From Psychrobacter sp. 5A.1 (GTDB taxonomy: Bacteria; Pseudomonadota; Gammaproteobacteria; Pseudomonadales; Moraxellaceae), in NCBI RefSeq assembly GCF_030407455.1, contig NZ_JASDDJ010000013.1, positions 1 through 63,478 on the forward strand: DNA of 63,478 nt, written 5' to 3'. The notes beneath the pieces were generated by a model. It did not search any database, was not told the DNA's origin, and saw nothing but the letters and a program-made list of their open reading frames with translations. Below, in pieces: positions 23,189 to 33,525 of the stretch (positions are counted from its first letter, which is position 1; each line of letters opens with the position of its first letter). Position numbers and translations under genes: made by a program.

Positions 23189-24403
23189 ATGATGAGTAGA
23201 TTTAAAACATCATCGCAACCCAATCGTTTGTCATTATCTATAGCAGCAGCGATGCTCGGGTCCGTATTGCTCATGAGTGGCTGTAGTCCATCTGAGGAAT
23301 ATGCAGAAAGTGCCTCAGAGGAGTCAAGTGACTATGCGGATGAACAAGACGTTAGTGCTGATATAAATACCGTCATGTCTGAACAGTCAGCTGTGGCAGA
23401 CCTAGAATCAGAGGTCAACAGTCAGGATAATGAATTGACGGTTGAAAATTTATCAGGCAACAGCGAACAAATACTTGGCAGTCAAGCGGCAGACATCCAA
23501 ATCGCTGGTAAAAAACTGCTGATTAATGCCAGTGCAAACTTTACTGTCAAAGACGTGGTCAAGAGTAGTGCTGCTATTGAGACGTTGACACGGCAGCAGG
23601 GTGGCTATGTGGCGCTCAGTAATATTAGCAATTATCCACGCAATGATAGAACCTTTGTCCAAGGTGATAAAAATATTACGATTACAACCTATAATCGCCA
23701 AGCTGAAATGACGGTTCGGGTTCCTCGTGTCAACGTCAATAAGTTTTTAGAACAAATGCAGCAGCAAGTGGCTTTTTTGAATGGTCAAGAGTTCACCGCA
23801 CAAGATGTTACTTTGGATATTTATCGTGAACAGCTGGCAAGTCAGCTAAATAGCGATATGGCGGATGAGCTCAGTCAAGAGCGTCTCGATAGCAAAAATG
23901 ATAAAGATCAGGGTAGTAATGTGGATGCTATCACCGCTACTTATGCAGCACGTCGTCAAAAAGAATTGGCAAAGCTTGAGCAAATGGATATCGCCGATAA
24001 AGTCAAATACAGCACCATCAATCTGAGCTTTATGCAGCCAGATGTCAGTTATAAAGAAACCACGCAAAACCTAGACGTTTTGATAGATGCTGAGCGGCCA
24101 AGTTTTAGCACCCAAGTTAATCAATCATTCAAAGATGGCTGGGAGATACTCAGGTCATTGGCACTGGGTCTCATACAGTTGTGGTGGTTGCTTGTACTAG
24201 GGGGTGTGTTTTATCTCATTTATAGAATGATAAAAGCGATCTATCGTAAGTTTTTTAAACACAACCCTCGTGTAAAAAATATACGACGTGAGTTAATGGG
24301 TGAGAATCAAGAAATTAATCATTCAGAGGGTATAAAGCGCAGTAAACTAGATGATAATACGGACAATGCTAAAGAGACTGATAGCAAGGATGCTAAGTAT
24401 TAG
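23189..24403 (+). CDS. DUF4349 lipoprotein
   Basis: From ATG 23189 (404 aa) the protein begins MMSRFKTSSQPNRLSLSIAAAMLGSVLLMSGC, a lipoprotein signal with the lipid cysteine after LLMSG. Longer frames (TTG 23099, ATG 23135) would bury this signal, so I prefer the short start, although no strong ribosome site marks any of them. Residues ~130-330 match the DUF4349 pattern: VTRQ-like ETLTRQQGGYVALSNISN, MTVRVPRVNVNKFLEQM, VTLDIYREQLASQL, YSTINLSF. A membrane helix (ALGLIQLWWLLVLGGVFYLIY) near the end precedes a charged tail. The family is membrane-bound; its function is unknown. Confidence 0.8.
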   Translation: MMSRFKTSSQPNRLSLSIAAAMLGSVLLMSGCSPSEEYAESASEESSDYADEQDVSADINTVMSEQSAVADLESEVNSQDNELTVENLSGNSEQILGSQAADIQIAGKKLLINASANFTVKDVVKSSAAIETLTRQQGGYVALSNISNYPRNDRTFVQGDKNITITTYNRQAEMTVRVPRVNVNKFLEQMQQQVAFLNGQEFTAQDVTLDIYREQLASQLNSDMADELSQERLDSKNDKDQGSNVDAITATYAARRQKELAKLEQMDIADKVKYSTINLSFMQPDVSYKETTQNLDVLIDAERPSFSTQVNQSFKDGWEILRSLALGLIQLWWLLVLGGVFYLIYRMIKAIYRKFFKHNPRVKNIRRELMGENQEINHSEGIKRSKLDDNTDNAKETDSKDAKY

Positions 24404-24452
24404 AATGGAACATTAAAAAGCTCACAATAACAGAGTGTCAATAAACGGACAT

Positions 24453-24489
24453 AAAAAAGCCGCCCTACATTATGTAGGGCGGCTTTTTT
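24453..24489. terminator. Bidirectional terminator between the DUF4349 gene and aceA
   Basis: AAAAAAGCCGCCCTACAT/ATGTAGGGCGGCTTTTTT, an 18 bp perfect palindromic stem with A and T tracts between convergent genes. Confidence 0.92.
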
Positions 24490-24515
24490 AGCAATTACTT
24501 ATAGAGAGTCAGTGA

Positions 24516-26102
24516 TTAGAACTGGTTCATTGTGTTCTTGCCGCCGCCAGCTTTCAGTGCGTTGTCACCAGAGAAGATTTCTTTGTGATCATCGCCTAGG
24601 TCAGAACCAGCCATTGCTTGATGCTTAACACAAGCGATGCCTTCGCGGATTTCTTTACGTTGTACGCCAGCTGCATAAGCAAGCATGCCTTCTTCACCGA
24701 AGTAGCCTTTAGCAAGTTCATGAACGCTAAGTGCAGTCGTGTGATAAGTCGGTAGCGTGATTAAGTGATGGAATACACCCGCTTCACGTGACGCATCACG
24801 TTGGAAGTTCTTAGCGGCTACGTCAGCTGCTGCATCAAGCTCAGTACCGTCGTAATCAGCACTCATCAAGTCATCTTTATTGTATGCAGAGATGTCTTTG
24901 CCTTCTTCTTCCCACTGTGCGATAACTTGCTTACGGAAGTTAAGCGTCCAGTTGAATGATGGGCTGTTGTTGTATACAAGCTTCGCTTTAGGCTGTTGCT
25001 CTTTGATACGGTCAACCATCATTTTGATGTGTTCTACATCTGGTGTTGGTGTTTCAATCCATAATAGATCGGCACCGTTTTCTAGAGCGGTCACACAGTC
25101 AAGGACAACGCGGTCAATGTTTGTGTCTTCACGGAACTGATATAGACCGTTTTGCAGACGAACTGGACGTACTAGTTTGCCGTTGTGCTTAAGCAAGCTG
25201 TCGTTTTCTTTGGCGTTTTCTAACGTGACTTCTTCCATTTCGATGAAGTCGATGTATTTAGAAGCCAAATCGCCTGGCTCATTTGATACTGGGATTTTTT
25301 GTGTGAGTGATGCGCCTTCAGAGTCAGTACGAGCAACGATAACACCGTCTTCAACACCAAGCTCTAGGAATGCATAACGGATAGCGTTTAGCTTAGAGAT
25401 GAAGTCTTCATGCGGTACAGTTACTTTACCAGCCTGGTGACCACATTGCTTAGCATCAGATACTTGGTTTTCAACCTGAATGGCACAAGCACCTGCTTCG
25501 ATCATTTGCTTAGTCAATAGGTAAGTGGCCTCTTCGTTACCGAAACCTGCATCGATATCAGCAATGATTGGCACAACATGTGAATCAAAATTTTCGATTT
25601 TTTCTACGATAGCTGAGGTGTCTTGACCCGCTTCTTCAGCAGCGTTTAGCTCACGGAAATAATCGTTCAATACTTTAGCATCGGCTTGACGTAAGAACGT
25701 ATAGATTTCTTCGATTAGCTTAGGTACTGAGGTTTTTTCGTGCATAGATTGGTCAGGTAGTGGACCAAACTCAGAGCGTAGGGCTGCAACCATCCAACCT
25801 GAAAGGTAGATATAAGTTTTAGAAGTCGTACCGAAATATTTCTTTTTAGCGTACATAGTTTGCTGTGCAACAAAGCCATGCCATGCACCTAGAGACTGTG
25901 TGTACTGAGACGTATCATTGTCATAATCTTCCATGTCTTGACGCATGATTTTTGCAGTATACTTTGCGATATCCAAGCCCGTTTTGAAACGATTTTGTGA
26001 CATCATACGTGCCGCATCAGTCTCGCTAATGTTCTGCCAGTTGCCGTGCTTTTGCTTCAATTCACGTACTAAGTCGATCGCTGATTTATATGCAGTTGAC
26101 AT
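24516..26102 (-). CDS. aceA: Isocitrate lyase (long form)
   Basis: Splits isocitrate into succinate and glyoxylate, the first step of the glyoxylate shunt. The 528 residues fit the longer isocitrate lyase group known from Acinetobacter and Pseudomonas, rather than the ~434 aa E. coli form. DAKQCGHQAGKVTVPHEDF near residue 217 holds the catalytic cysteine; KQCGH replaces the common KKCGH. VYNNSPSFNW near residue 378 is the second signature. AAGGAGACTATAG precedes the ATG. A LysR gene is divergently placed 640-680 bases away. The product feeds malate synthase G. Confidence 0.96.
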   Translation of the reverse strand: MSTAYKSAIDLVRELKQKHGNWQNISETDAARMMSQNRFKTGLDIAKYTAKIMRQDMEDYDNDTSQYTQSLGAWHGFVAQQTMYAKKKYFGTTSKTYIYLSGWMVAALRSEFGPLPDQSMHEKTSVPKLIEEIYTFLRQADAKVLNDYFRELNAAEEAGQDTSAIVEKIENFDSHVVPIIADIDAGFGNEEATYLLTKQMIEAGACAIQVENQVSDAKQCGHQAGKVTVPHEDFISKLNAIRYAFLELGVEDGVIVARTDSEGASLTQKIPVSNEPGDLASKYIDFIEMEEVTLENAKENDSLLKHNGKLVRPVRLQNGLYQFREDTNIDRVVLDCVTALENGADLLWIETPTPDVEHIKMMVDRIKEQQPKAKLVYNNSPSFNWTLNFRKQVIAQWEEEGKDISAYNKDDLMSADYDGTELDAAADVAAKNFQRDASREAGVFHHLITLPTYHTTALSVHELAKGYFGEEGMLAYAAGVQRKEIREGIACVKHQAMAGSDLGDDHKEIFSGDNALKAGGGKNTMNQF

Positions 26103-26746
26103 CTATAGTCTCCTTGGTGGGGTGTAAAAAACGAATAAATTAATGGTCAAAATCATGAGAGTATCGTATTGCTAAAATGCTATCGGACGAAAAGGCTGTC
26201 TTTCAATGCTGGGTTATTATTTATCTATTGAGGTTCTATTTACCCTAAACAAACCGATACCTTAATACAAGGGCATTGCTGAACTCGGCAGTTGACAGTA
26301 ATTGCTAGGCTCTGAATATTTGCTAAATTTCACGACCTATCTTGGCAAAGTGCTTGAGTACTTAATAGACAGTGATGTCATAATTGGTCGCAAGAGATGT
26401 TACAATAATCAGTTCAATTGATAATGTTTAGCTATCGATAATAATCATTCATATACTATTTAATTATGGTGTTCATTAGATGAAATCCGCTGATGACACT
26501 AAGGTTTATTTTCTGCGTCATCAATATTTCATAGAACTAACTATAACCACCTTACCAAGATTTATCTAATTTATGATAGTTATCTTTGGTATTTTTATAT
26601 AATATAATGCATAGTTAACAGACACTTACGATTGGTAAATCGAGTTATACTTAGTACGTTTTAGCGTAAAGTTAATAAAAATTCGCCAGATTATGATGTT
26701 ATAGACCAAAAATCATCATGACAGCACTACAAATACCAGCCTTACA
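26103..26746. other. Divergent control region between aceA and the LysR gene
   Basis: About 640 AT-rich bases with no coding frame. It should hold both promoters and any LysR or catabolite sites. I see no dyad I can assign with confidence. Confidence 0.45.
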
Positions 26747-26779
26747 ATGGCAGTTATTCCAAAGCCAAGAGAACCAGAT

Positions 26780-27769
26780 ATGAATTTGCAGCGGGTTGAT
26801 TTAAATTTATTAGTCCATTTAGATGTGTTGCTACGAGAAAAAAACGTTACTCGTGCAGCTGAGCAGCTTGGTATTACCCAGCCTGCCATGAGCAATATTT
26901 TGCGCCGTTTACGTAAATTGTTTAACGATCCGTTGTTGGTGCGTTCCTCTGAGGGGATGACACCGACCGAGCGCGCCTTGGAGTTGCAACCTCGTATTCG
27001 TGAGATACTGGCAGATTTGACGCAAGTATTAGAGCCACGTACCGAATTCCGCCCTTATAGCACCTCTCGCGTCTTTCGTATTATGACGTCAGATTATGCA
27101 GAAGCGACGCTAGTTCCTAAACTGGTCAAAGCCTTACGCTCAGAAGCACCCAATGTTATCTTGGATTTCTTGACACCATCGGACGTCTCTTATCGGGATA
27201 TGGAGCAGGGGCGCGTTGACTTAGCGATTAACCGCTTTAATGAGATACCGCAGAGTTTTCACCAAGTGTTGGTGTGGCGTGATACTTTTAGTTGTCTACT
27301 ATCCTCTGACAGCCCTTATGCCAATCGTTTCAACTTAAAAAACTATCTGAAAGCACAGCATGTTTGGGTATCAAAAACTGGCATGGGTGTGGGCTTTGGG
27401 GTCAATCCTGAAAAATCAGGTGGTCTAGGGTCTATCGATCAAGCGCTACAACGTTTGGGACAAAAACGTCAAATCAGTGTCTTTACGCGCCATTATCAAA
27501 TGCCAGCCATGCTTGCTGCTAATAAGGATTTGGTAGCAACGTTGCCAACTCGTGTGGCAAAAATGCAGGCAAATAACGACAGTATTAAAATGGAAGAGCC
27601 GCCATTCTTCATTCCTGAATTTGAGCTGACAATGGCGTGGTCACCGTTATTGCAGCATCATCCAGCCCATCGTTGGTTACGCCAACTTATCATGCATGTG
27701 GCGCGTCAAATCGTTGACGAAGAAGAAAATCCGCCACAAGAGATTCCTGTGATGAATCATTTGTTCTGA
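26780..27769 (+). CDS. LysR-type transcriptional regulator (NahR/NodD-like)
   Basis: The N-terminal winged helix-turn-helix VDLNLLVHLDVLLREKNVTRAAEQLGITQPAMSNILRRLRKL is textbook LysR. Substrate-binding segments follow: RIMTSDYAEATLVPKLVKALR, the FTRHYQMPAMLAANKDLVATLP part and a C-terminal RWLRQLIMHVARQIV. The pattern resembles the NahR/LinR/NodD subgroup. I choose ATG 26780 (329 aa), with AAGAGA upstream; ATG 26747 would add 11 residues. Divergence from aceA suggests glyoxylate-shunt control, but this is only positional. Confidence 0.88.
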   Translation: MNLQRVDLNLLVHLDVLLREKNVTRAAEQLGITQPAMSNILRRLRKLFNDPLLVRSSEGMTPTERALELQPRIREILADLTQVLEPRTEFRPYSTSRVFRIMTSDYAEATLVPKLVKALRSEAPNVILDFLTPSDVSYRDMEQGRVDLAINRFNEIPQSFHQVLVWRDTFSCLLSSDSPYANRFNLKNYLKAQHVWVSKTGMGVGFGVNPEKSGGLGSIDQALQRLGQKRQISVFTRHYQMPAMLAANKDLVATLPTRVAKMQANNDSIKMEEPPFFIPEFELTMAWSPLLQHHPAHRWLRQLIMHVARQIVDEEENPPQEIPVMNHLF

Positions 27770-27787
27770 TGGGTTTTGTGTAATCGA

Positions 27788-27833
27788 ACTTATCTCATTT
27801 TTATCACCATTTTCACAATGAGGATACGGCTAG
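27788..27833. repeat. Partial inverted-repeat element (right end)
   Basis: ACTTATCTCATTTTTATCACCATTTTCACAATGAGGATACGGCTAG matches positions 29-74 of the window-start element with several changes; the left part is missing. Confidence 0.65.
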
Positions 27834-27881
27834 TTTCTTAATAAAAATATATCTTTTACCTCTTACCTTATATAGTTATTA

Positions 27882-27907
27882 GACCAGCCATTAGGCTGGT
27901 TTTTTAT
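27882..27907 (+). terminator. Terminator downstream of the LysR gene
   Basis: ACCAGCC, loop ATTA, GGCTGGTTTTTTT. It is a compact GC stem with a T run. Confidence 0.85.
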
Positions 27908-28177
27908 GTTCTAGCGATTAATAATTTGTATATGGTGTTTAGCTGTACTTAATATGTCAGTCACACTCTTAACATCTTCAACACACTTCACAATATATTG
28001 TAAAACTCTTAGCCAAATAGCTTGTTAAGATAACGGCAGATAGAAAAGAACCTACCTATCGTTTTTGATATTGATGTAGATTTCATTATTAAAAACTGTG
28101 ACAGAACAATAATGATAAGTGACAGTAATTTCAATTATAAATCCCAAATATAAATTCGAATAATAAGGACAGTAACT
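27908..28177. other. Upstream region of the semialdehyde dehydrogenase gene
   Basis: About 270 AT-rich bases without coding potential. AATAAGGACAGTAACT before the ATG gives the ribosome site; no promoter was assigned. Confidence 0.4.
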
Positions 28178-29551
28178 ATGTCAGACATTACTACTATTAA
28201 CCCAACCACGGGTGCAGAGATCAAAAACTACGATTACATGAGCGTAGACGAAGTTAATAAAATCGTCGATGCCTCGCATGAAGCTTTTTTATCATGGCGT
28301 ACTGTGAGCCACGAAGAGCGTGGCCGAGCGATTAAATCTATCGGTGATAAGCTAATCGAGCACAAAGAAGAACTGGCTAAGCTGATGACAGAAGAGCGCG
28401 GTAAGGTATATAGCCAAAGCTTACAAGAGATTGATCTGTGTAAAGCAATTTGTGACTATACTGCCGAAAACGGTATTGAAGCACTGGCTGACGATGTACG
28501 TGAGATTGAAGGCATGAGAAAGGGATTGGTCAGCTATCAACCTATCGGTATCATTTATGGTATGCAGCCTTGGAACTTTCCAGCCTATCAGGTATTCCGC
28601 TATACCATCGCCAACCTGATGGCCGGCAACAGTATCTTGCTAAAACACGCCTCTAATGTGACAGGTTCTGGTTTATTAATCGAAAAAATACTTCACGAAT
28701 CTGAATTACCAAGTGATTTGTTCCGTACGATTATCATCGATCACGACCAGTCAGAAGCCTTGATTGGACATGATAAAGTGCGCGGCGTCACACTAACTGG
28801 TAGTGACAAAGCAGGCGTAATCGTTGGACAGCAAGCCGCCAAAGCCATCAAAAAAGCGGTACTAGAGCTTGGCTCAAACGATGCTTTCATCGTATTAGAA
28901 GATGCTGATTTAGACATAGCAGTAGAAACTTGTACACAAGCACGCCTAATCAATAACGGTGAAACTTGTGTTGCCGCAAAACGATTTATTGTGGTCGATA
29001 GTGTGTACGATGAGTTTCGTAAGCGTATTGTCGAAAAGTTTGAAGGCACCAAAGCGGGCGATCCAATGGATGACAGCTCGGATATTGGTCCATTAGCCCG
29101 TGCAGACTTGCGTGAGCAATTACATGAGCAAGTAGAGCAAAGTGTGGCCAAAGGCGCAACGATTGCTGTTGGTGGCCGTGTTCCTGAAGGTAAAGGTAAC
29201 TTTTACCCAGCTACTATCTTAGAAAATGTTGAAAAAGGTCAACCTGCCTATGATGATGAGTTGTTTGGCCCTGTGGCTTCGCTCATTCGCGCAAAAGACC
29301 AAGACGATGCCTTACGTATCGCTAACGACAGCCGTTATGGTTTAGGCGGTGCAATCTTCTCAAAAGATACAGACAAAGCAGTACGTCTAGCACGTGAGGA
29401 GTTTGATACGGGTATGGTCTATATCAATGGTTACGGTCTAGCCAATCCTGCACTGCCATTTGGTGGCGTCAAAAACTCAGGCTATGGTCGTGAGCATGGT
29501 GGCTTTGGTATCAAAGAGTTTGTTAATATCAAAGCGGTTCATGTTTTTTAA
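28178..29551 (+). CDS. Aldehyde dehydrogenase, Sad/YneI-like (succinate semialdehyde)
   Basis: A 457-residue NAD(P)-dependent aldehyde dehydrogenase. It begins ITTINPTTGAEIKNYDYMSV and carries QPWNFPAYQVFRYTIANLMAGN, LTGSDKAG, the glutamate in LELGSNDAFIVLEDADL and the catalytic Cys264 in NNGETCVAAKRF. The closing FGGVKNSGYGREHGGFGIKEFVNIK matches E. coli Sad (YneI, 462 aa) along its length by eye, so succinate semialdehyde oxidation to succinate is the best guess. No gabT or transporter is nearby. A terminator follows at 29645. Confidence 0.85.
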   Translation: MSDITTINPTTGAEIKNYDYMSVDEVNKIVDASHEAFLSWRTVSHEERGRAIKSIGDKLIEHKEELAKLMTEERGKVYSQSLQEIDLCKAICDYTAENGIEALADDVREIEGMRKGLVSYQPIGIIYGMQPWNFPAYQVFRYTIANLMAGNSILLKHASNVTGSGLLIEKILHESELPSDLFRTIIIDHDQSEALIGHDKVRGVTLTGSDKAGVIVGQQAAKAIKKAVLELGSNDAFIVLEDADLDIAVETCTQARLINNGETCVAAKRFIVVDSVYDEFRKRIVEKFEGTKAGDPMDDSSDIGPLARADLREQLHEQVEQSVAKGATIAVGGRVPEGKGNFYPATILENVEKGQPAYDDELFGPVASLIRAKDQDDALRIANDSRYGLGGAIFSKDTDKAVRLAREEFDTGMVYINGYGLANPALPFGGVKNSGYGREHGGFGIKEFVNIKAVHVF

Positions 29552-29644
29552 GAACCTACATTTTAAGAATCTAGATAGTTAAATAGCTAGACAGTTTCAG
29601 CAGATAACCATTTATGATCTCAAATTGTAGAGGGTTATTGAAAT

Positions 29645-29687
29645 AAAAAAGCCCAGTCTCTCGTTATGAGTTGACTGGGCTTTTTAT
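29645..29687. terminator. Bidirectional terminator before purN
   Basis: AAAAAAGCCCAGTC and GACTGGGCTTTTT flank a TCTCGTTATGAGTT loop, between convergent genes. Confidence 0.88.
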
Positions 29688-29734
29688 TGCATCAAATAGA
29701 ACGGTAAAACATGCAATTTGATAAGCTGAAACTT

Positions 29735-30445
29735 TTACGTGTTTATAAACAGCTGTAATGGCAAGGCTGGCAAGTAATTTGCTTTAGTTTTATTACAGGT
29801 TTCATTGCTGACTTTATTGCTAGTATCAAGTGACAATACTTTATTTGCTAATAGCAAAATCGTCCAAGGCAGCAATTTATGTTCAAGTTTTTGTACACGT
29901 GCTTGTAGGCTATCAGCCGTCTCTGTTTGATTGATCTCTAACAGCGCTTGAGTCAAAACAGCGCCCGCATCGAGCTCAGCAGTGACAACATGAATACTAC
30001 AACCATGATGACGTTCACCTGCTTGTATCGCTCGCTGATGGGTATCAAGCCCCTTGTAAACAGGCAATAGAGAAGGGTGCAAGTTAATCATAGGCGCTGG
30101 CGCATTGTCGATAAATGGGCCACTTAATACACGCATAAAACCAGCTAACACTATTAAATCAGGTTGCCATTCAACAAGCTGTGCATTTGCATGAGTTTCA
30201 AAAGTTTTGATACCCATGCGTTTGCCGTTAGCAACGTGTGACAGTACCGCGACTGGAATATTGGCCTCATTTGCACGCGTGATGGCATAAGCGTCATCAC
30301 GATTGCTGATGACACCTACTATCTCAATCGGTAGTGCGCCAGCTTGCATCGCATCTATCAATACTTGCAAATTGCTACCACTGCCTGATACCAGAACGGC
30401 AATACGTAATGGCTTGTTGGCGTGACTGGTATTATTGGCTAGCAT
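29735..30445 (-). CDS. purN: Phosphoribosylglycinamide formyltransferase
   Basis: Transfers a formyl group from 10-formyl-tetrahydrofolate to GAR, step three of purine synthesis. It is 236 residues, a little longer than the usual ~212 because of N- and C-terminal extensions. VLVSGSGSNLQ near residue 17 binds phosphate. LAGFMRVL, MINLHPSLLPVYKG (catalytic Asn and His) and SIHVVTAELDAG (catalytic Asp nearby) are all present. Its ATG overlaps the purM stop by one base (TAATG), so translation is probably coupled. Confidence 0.95.
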   Translation of the reverse strand: MLANNTSHANKPLRIAVLVSGSGSNLQVLIDAMQAGALPIEIVGVISNRDDAYAITRANEANIPVAVLSHVANGKRMGIKTFETHANAQLVEWQPDLIVLAGFMRVLSGPFIDNAPAPMINLHPSLLPVYKGLDTHQRAIQAGERHHGCSIHVVTAELDAGAVLTQALLEINQTETADSLQARVQKLEHKLLPWTILLLANKVLSLDTSNKVSNETCNKTKANYLPALPLQLFINT

Positions 30446-31494
30446 TAACGGTACACCACTGCATCCACTTCACGACTGACCATTTCGCCTAACTGCCATG
30501 CTTTTTCGCCAGCGTCATTCAATATATTGATAGCCGCTTCAGCTTTATCTTTAGGCACGACAATTACAAAGCCGACACCGCAGTTAAAGGTGCGGTACAT
30601 TTCACTCTGCTCGATGTTACCTTGGGTTTGTAACCAAGTGAATAGCTCTGAAAACTGCCAGCTATTGGTATCGATGCTAGCGGCTAGTGTTTCAGGCAAT
30701 ACACGCGGTAAGTTATCTGTTAAGCCACCACCTGTGATATGTGACATCGCATGAAGTGCTGAACTGCCAAGGGTGTCTTGCAACGCTTTGATGGCTTTAA
30801 CATAGATACGAGTAGGGGCCATGAGTGCGTCTTGAATAGGCTGACCGTCTAGTTGCTCATCGCTAGTGGTGACATCGACGCCACTCACTTCGATGACTTT
30901 ACGAACCAATGAATAGCCGTTTGAATGAGCACCACTTGAGGCGAGGGCGATCAATACATCACCTTCTGCGACATTTTCACCAGTGATTACTTCGGCTTCT
31001 TCAACCACGCCCACACAGAATCCAGCTAGGTCATAATCGTCATCTTGATACATGCCTGGCATTTCAGCCGTTTCGCCACCGATGAGCGCACAGTTTGACA
31101 GTTTACAACCTTCGCCAATACCAGTGACAACCGTCGCTGCTACGTCAACATCGAGCTTACCTGTTGCATAGTAATCTAAGAAGAATAATGGCTCAGCACC
31201 GCAAACCAATAAGTCATTGACGCACATAGCGACCAAATCAATACCGATAGTGTCATGACGATTCAGTTGTAATGCCAATTTGAGTTTGGTACCAACGCCG
31301 TCAGTGCCTGAAACCAATAAAGGTGAGGTGTAACCGGTCGGAATACGACAAAGCGCGCCAAAACCGCCAAGTCCGCCCACAACCTCAGGACGAGAGGTGG
31401 CTTTTGCCACTGATTTAATACGTTGAACCAACGCATCGCCTGCATCAATATCAACGCCGGCATCTTTGTAGCTTAAAGAAGGCTTGTTACTCAT
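30445..31494 (-). CDS. purM: Phosphoribosylformylglycinamidine cyclo-ligase
   Basis: Closes FGAM to aminoimidazole ribotide, step five of purine synthesis. I start at [20 protein letters not shown] (349 aa, ATG 31494), where GTGAGATG gives a usable ribosome site. An ATG two codons earlier is possible, and the frame open to 31608 is an unlikely extension. [43 protein letters not shown] and [16 protein letters not shown] are family signatures. It is the first gene of a purM-purN operon on the minus strand. Confidence 0.96.
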   Translation of the reverse strand: MSNKPSLSYKDAGVDIDAGDALVQRIKSVAKATSRPEVVGGLGGFGALCRIPTGYTSPLLVSGTDGVGTKLKLALQLNRHDTIGIDLVAMCVNDLLVCGAEPLFFLDYYATGKLDVDVAATVVTGIGEGCKLSNCALIGGETAEMPGMYQDDDYDLAGFCVGVVEEAEVITGENVAEGDVLIALASSGAHSNGYSLVRKVIEVSGVDVTTSDEQLDGQPIQDALMAPTRIYVKAIKALQDTLGSSALHAMSHITGGGLTDNLPRVLPETLAASIDTNSWQFSELFTWLQTQGNIEQSEMYRTFNCGVGFVIVVPKDKAEAAINILNDAGEKAWQLGEMVSREVDAVVYR

Positions 31495-31752
31495 GGTCAT
31501 CTCACAAATTTTATAGGGAATGAAGGTCTGTCGGTAGAAAAGCGAGTTGGTCGTGTTAATTCTGAATATAGTGGGCGCATTATACCCAAAAATGACCCTC
31601 ACTCGCAAAGCAACTTGTGGATATTTGGCTGATATTTAGTGAAGACTTGCTTTAAGTGGTAAATAAGTGGCTCGGAAACAAAAAATGACGGATTTTTTGC
31701 TGTACTCTGCGATAATGGAACGCTAAATTTATGGTCAATAACTGTTTACTAT

Positions 31753-31818
31753 TAGGGCAGGTTGAACATTCACAAATAGTCTCTGTCAGTGTTATGGTCG
31801 AATATCAAACACGCCCTA
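31753..31818. repeat. Short TA-flanked inverted-repeat element upstream of the permease
   Basis: Begins TAGGGCAGGTTGAACATTC and ends GAATATCAAACACGCCCTA, 66 bp in all. The ends belong to the GTTGAACATTC group seen at 52881 and 60730. It lies in the divergent region between purM and the permease. Confidence 0.7.
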
Positions 31819-31899
31819 AAAGGTTATTATGCGGTAAACCAAATCAAAAACTCAAACACACCACTATCTCAAATCATCTTAACTGTAGGGTTACTTGTC

Positions 31900-33006
31900 A
31901 TGATGAACCAACCAATCGATCCTTTTTTTCGGCGTTTATTAATTGTTGTGGCTTTAGTGGTGGCCATGTTTCTCTTATATTTGATGATGCCAGTCATGGT
32001 ACCGTTTGTCGTGGCTTTTACGCTTGCTTACTTATTCAATCCTTTGGTCAAGCGCTTATCAAAATACATCAAACGCTGGATGGCGATTATCATCGTTTAC
32101 GCCACGATTACTTTAGGAATGACCGTGCTGTTGTGGTGGTTAATCCCCACTCTGTGGCACCAATTACAGGCGGCTTGGGATTACTTGCCCAAGATATTTA
32201 ATTGGTATAATCAAATAGTGCGAGAGTGGTTCAATAGTAATACCCGTATTAAACTGCCCGAATTAGAATCCAAGGAGTTTTCTGAGACACTCGTCGATTA
32301 TATGCAAACGAACTATAAGTTCGCTGATGCCAGTACGATGATGAGTCAGATACTGACCTCGAGTTTAAACTTTATTAATAACGCAGGTCTCATTGTATTG
32401 GTGCCCATTTTGACCTTTTATTTTCTGTTCAATTGGGATCAACGCCTGCATACTTGGCAAATGGCAATACCAACACAGTACTGTAAAAAAGTGACTCAAA
32501 TTGCCAAAGAGTGTGATCTGGCACTGATGGCGTTTATCAAGGGTCAACTGCTAGTGATGGTATTATTGGGTGCGATTTATGCGGTACAGTTGCAGCTCAT
32601 TGGGCTAGAGCTTGGACTTATCATTGGTATGGTGGCAGGCATTGCTAGCTTCGTGCCATATTTAGGATTTGGTCTGGGTTTTATCGCAGCCATCATCGCC
32701 TGTTTGTTTCAGTTTGGATTGGATTGGACGTATTTATCGCTTATTGTTGGTGCGTTTTTGATTGGGCAAGCCGCAGAAGGCTACGTCCTGCAACCATTGC
32801 TATTGGGTGATAAGATTGGTTTATCTCCACTATGGGTTATTTTTTCAGTATTGGCAGGGGCAAGCTTATTAGGCTTCGTCGGTATGCTGATTGCGCTGCC
32901 TGTCTCGGCGGTGCTGAACGTACTGTTTCATCATCTATATGGTTATTATCGTACGACTGATCTTTATAAAGGCCGTAAACAACTGGCGCTGTTTGAAAAA
33001 AAATAA
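31900..33006 (+). CDS. AI-2E/PerM family permease
   Basis: A 368-residue multi-pass inner-membrane protein. The hydrophobic pair LLIVVALVVAMFLLYLMM and VPFVVAFTLAYLFNPLVKRL is followed by the typical soluble middle part and a C-terminal block of helices with IGMVAGIASFVPYLGFGLGF and the LQPLLLGDKIGLSPLWVIFSVLAG signature of the family. ATG 31900 or 31903 (MMNQPIDPFF) is preferred, with TAGGG upstream; the frame open from GTG 31789 begins inside a repeat. Neighbour hda is a common partner in gammaproteobacteria. The substrate is not known. Confidence 0.9.
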   Translation: MMNQPIDPFFRRLLIVVALVVAMFLLYLMMPVMVPFVVAFTLAYLFNPLVKRLSKYIKRWMAIIIVYATITLGMTVLLWWLIPTLWHQLQAAWDYLPKIFNWYNQIVREWFNSNTRIKLPELESKEFSETLVDYMQTNYKFADASTMMSQILTSSLNFINNAGLIVLVPILTFYFLFNWDQRLHTWQMAIPTQYCKKVTQIAKECDLALMAFIKGQLLVMVLLGAIYAVQLQLIGLELGLIIGMVAGIASFVPYLGFGLGFIAAIIACLFQFGLDWTYLSLIVGAFLIGQAAEGYVLQPLLLGDKIGLSPLWVIFSVLAGASLLGFVGMLIALPVSAVLNVLFHHLYGYYRTTDLYKGRKQLALFEKK

Positions 33007-33027
33007 ATAGCCTATTATTGAGTCTAC

Positions 33028-33201
33028 TAGGGTGTATTCTCCATTCACGTGATCGTTCTCTAAATGATCTAAAAATGGCTAAATTTTGCTAAACATCGTC
33101 AAATAGCTGGTGAATATCTCGATATGATTTGCGCTATTTTTCTCATTTGATGGCAATTTATCTCATATTTATCTCTATTTTTAAAATGAGAACACGGCTC
33201 A
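33028..33201. repeat. ~175 bp inverted-repeat element with decayed right end, copy 4
   Basis: Starts TAGGGTGTATTCTCCATTC and ends AAAATGAGAACACGGCTCA. The interior keeps AAAATGGCTAAATTTTGCTAAACATCGTC and AGCTGGTGAATATCTCGATAT, which read as the reverse complement of copies 1 and 2. A solo end TTTCAAAATGAGGACACGTCCTA follows at 33331-33353. Confidence 0.75.
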
Positions 33202-33330
33202 GATAGATAGCATGTGTATAATAATCATTAGGCACCAGCGCCATAATTGATAAGGCTGAATAGGTAAAAGACTTGTCAGTCATTTTGCAAATATGTTATA
33301 TATAGGCGCAGTGCTGACAGTATCAGCCTT

Positions 33331-33353
33331 TTCAAAATGAGGACACGTCCTAG
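33331..33353. repeat. Solo element end
   Basis: TTCAAAATGAGGACACGTCCTAG is one terminal inverted repeat of the ~175 bp family without its partner. Confidence 0.6.
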
Positions 33354-33525
33354 TTGGTCATCGACAAGATGGCCTTTGATCAAGAAATCCTCCGATATAT
33401 CCAAGTTACAGCGATGAGATGTTAATGCGGCGCGTTTATATCAGGTAGTATGAGAGCGGTTCAAAGACAGGTATTCATAATTTACCCTTTTATTTATTGC
33501 ATTACGCAAAACGAGTTGATGATTC

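Noticed and set aside
31731..32201. 156-codon frame overlapping the permease start
   Set aside because: It runs in another frame through the repeat and the clear membrane helices of the permease.
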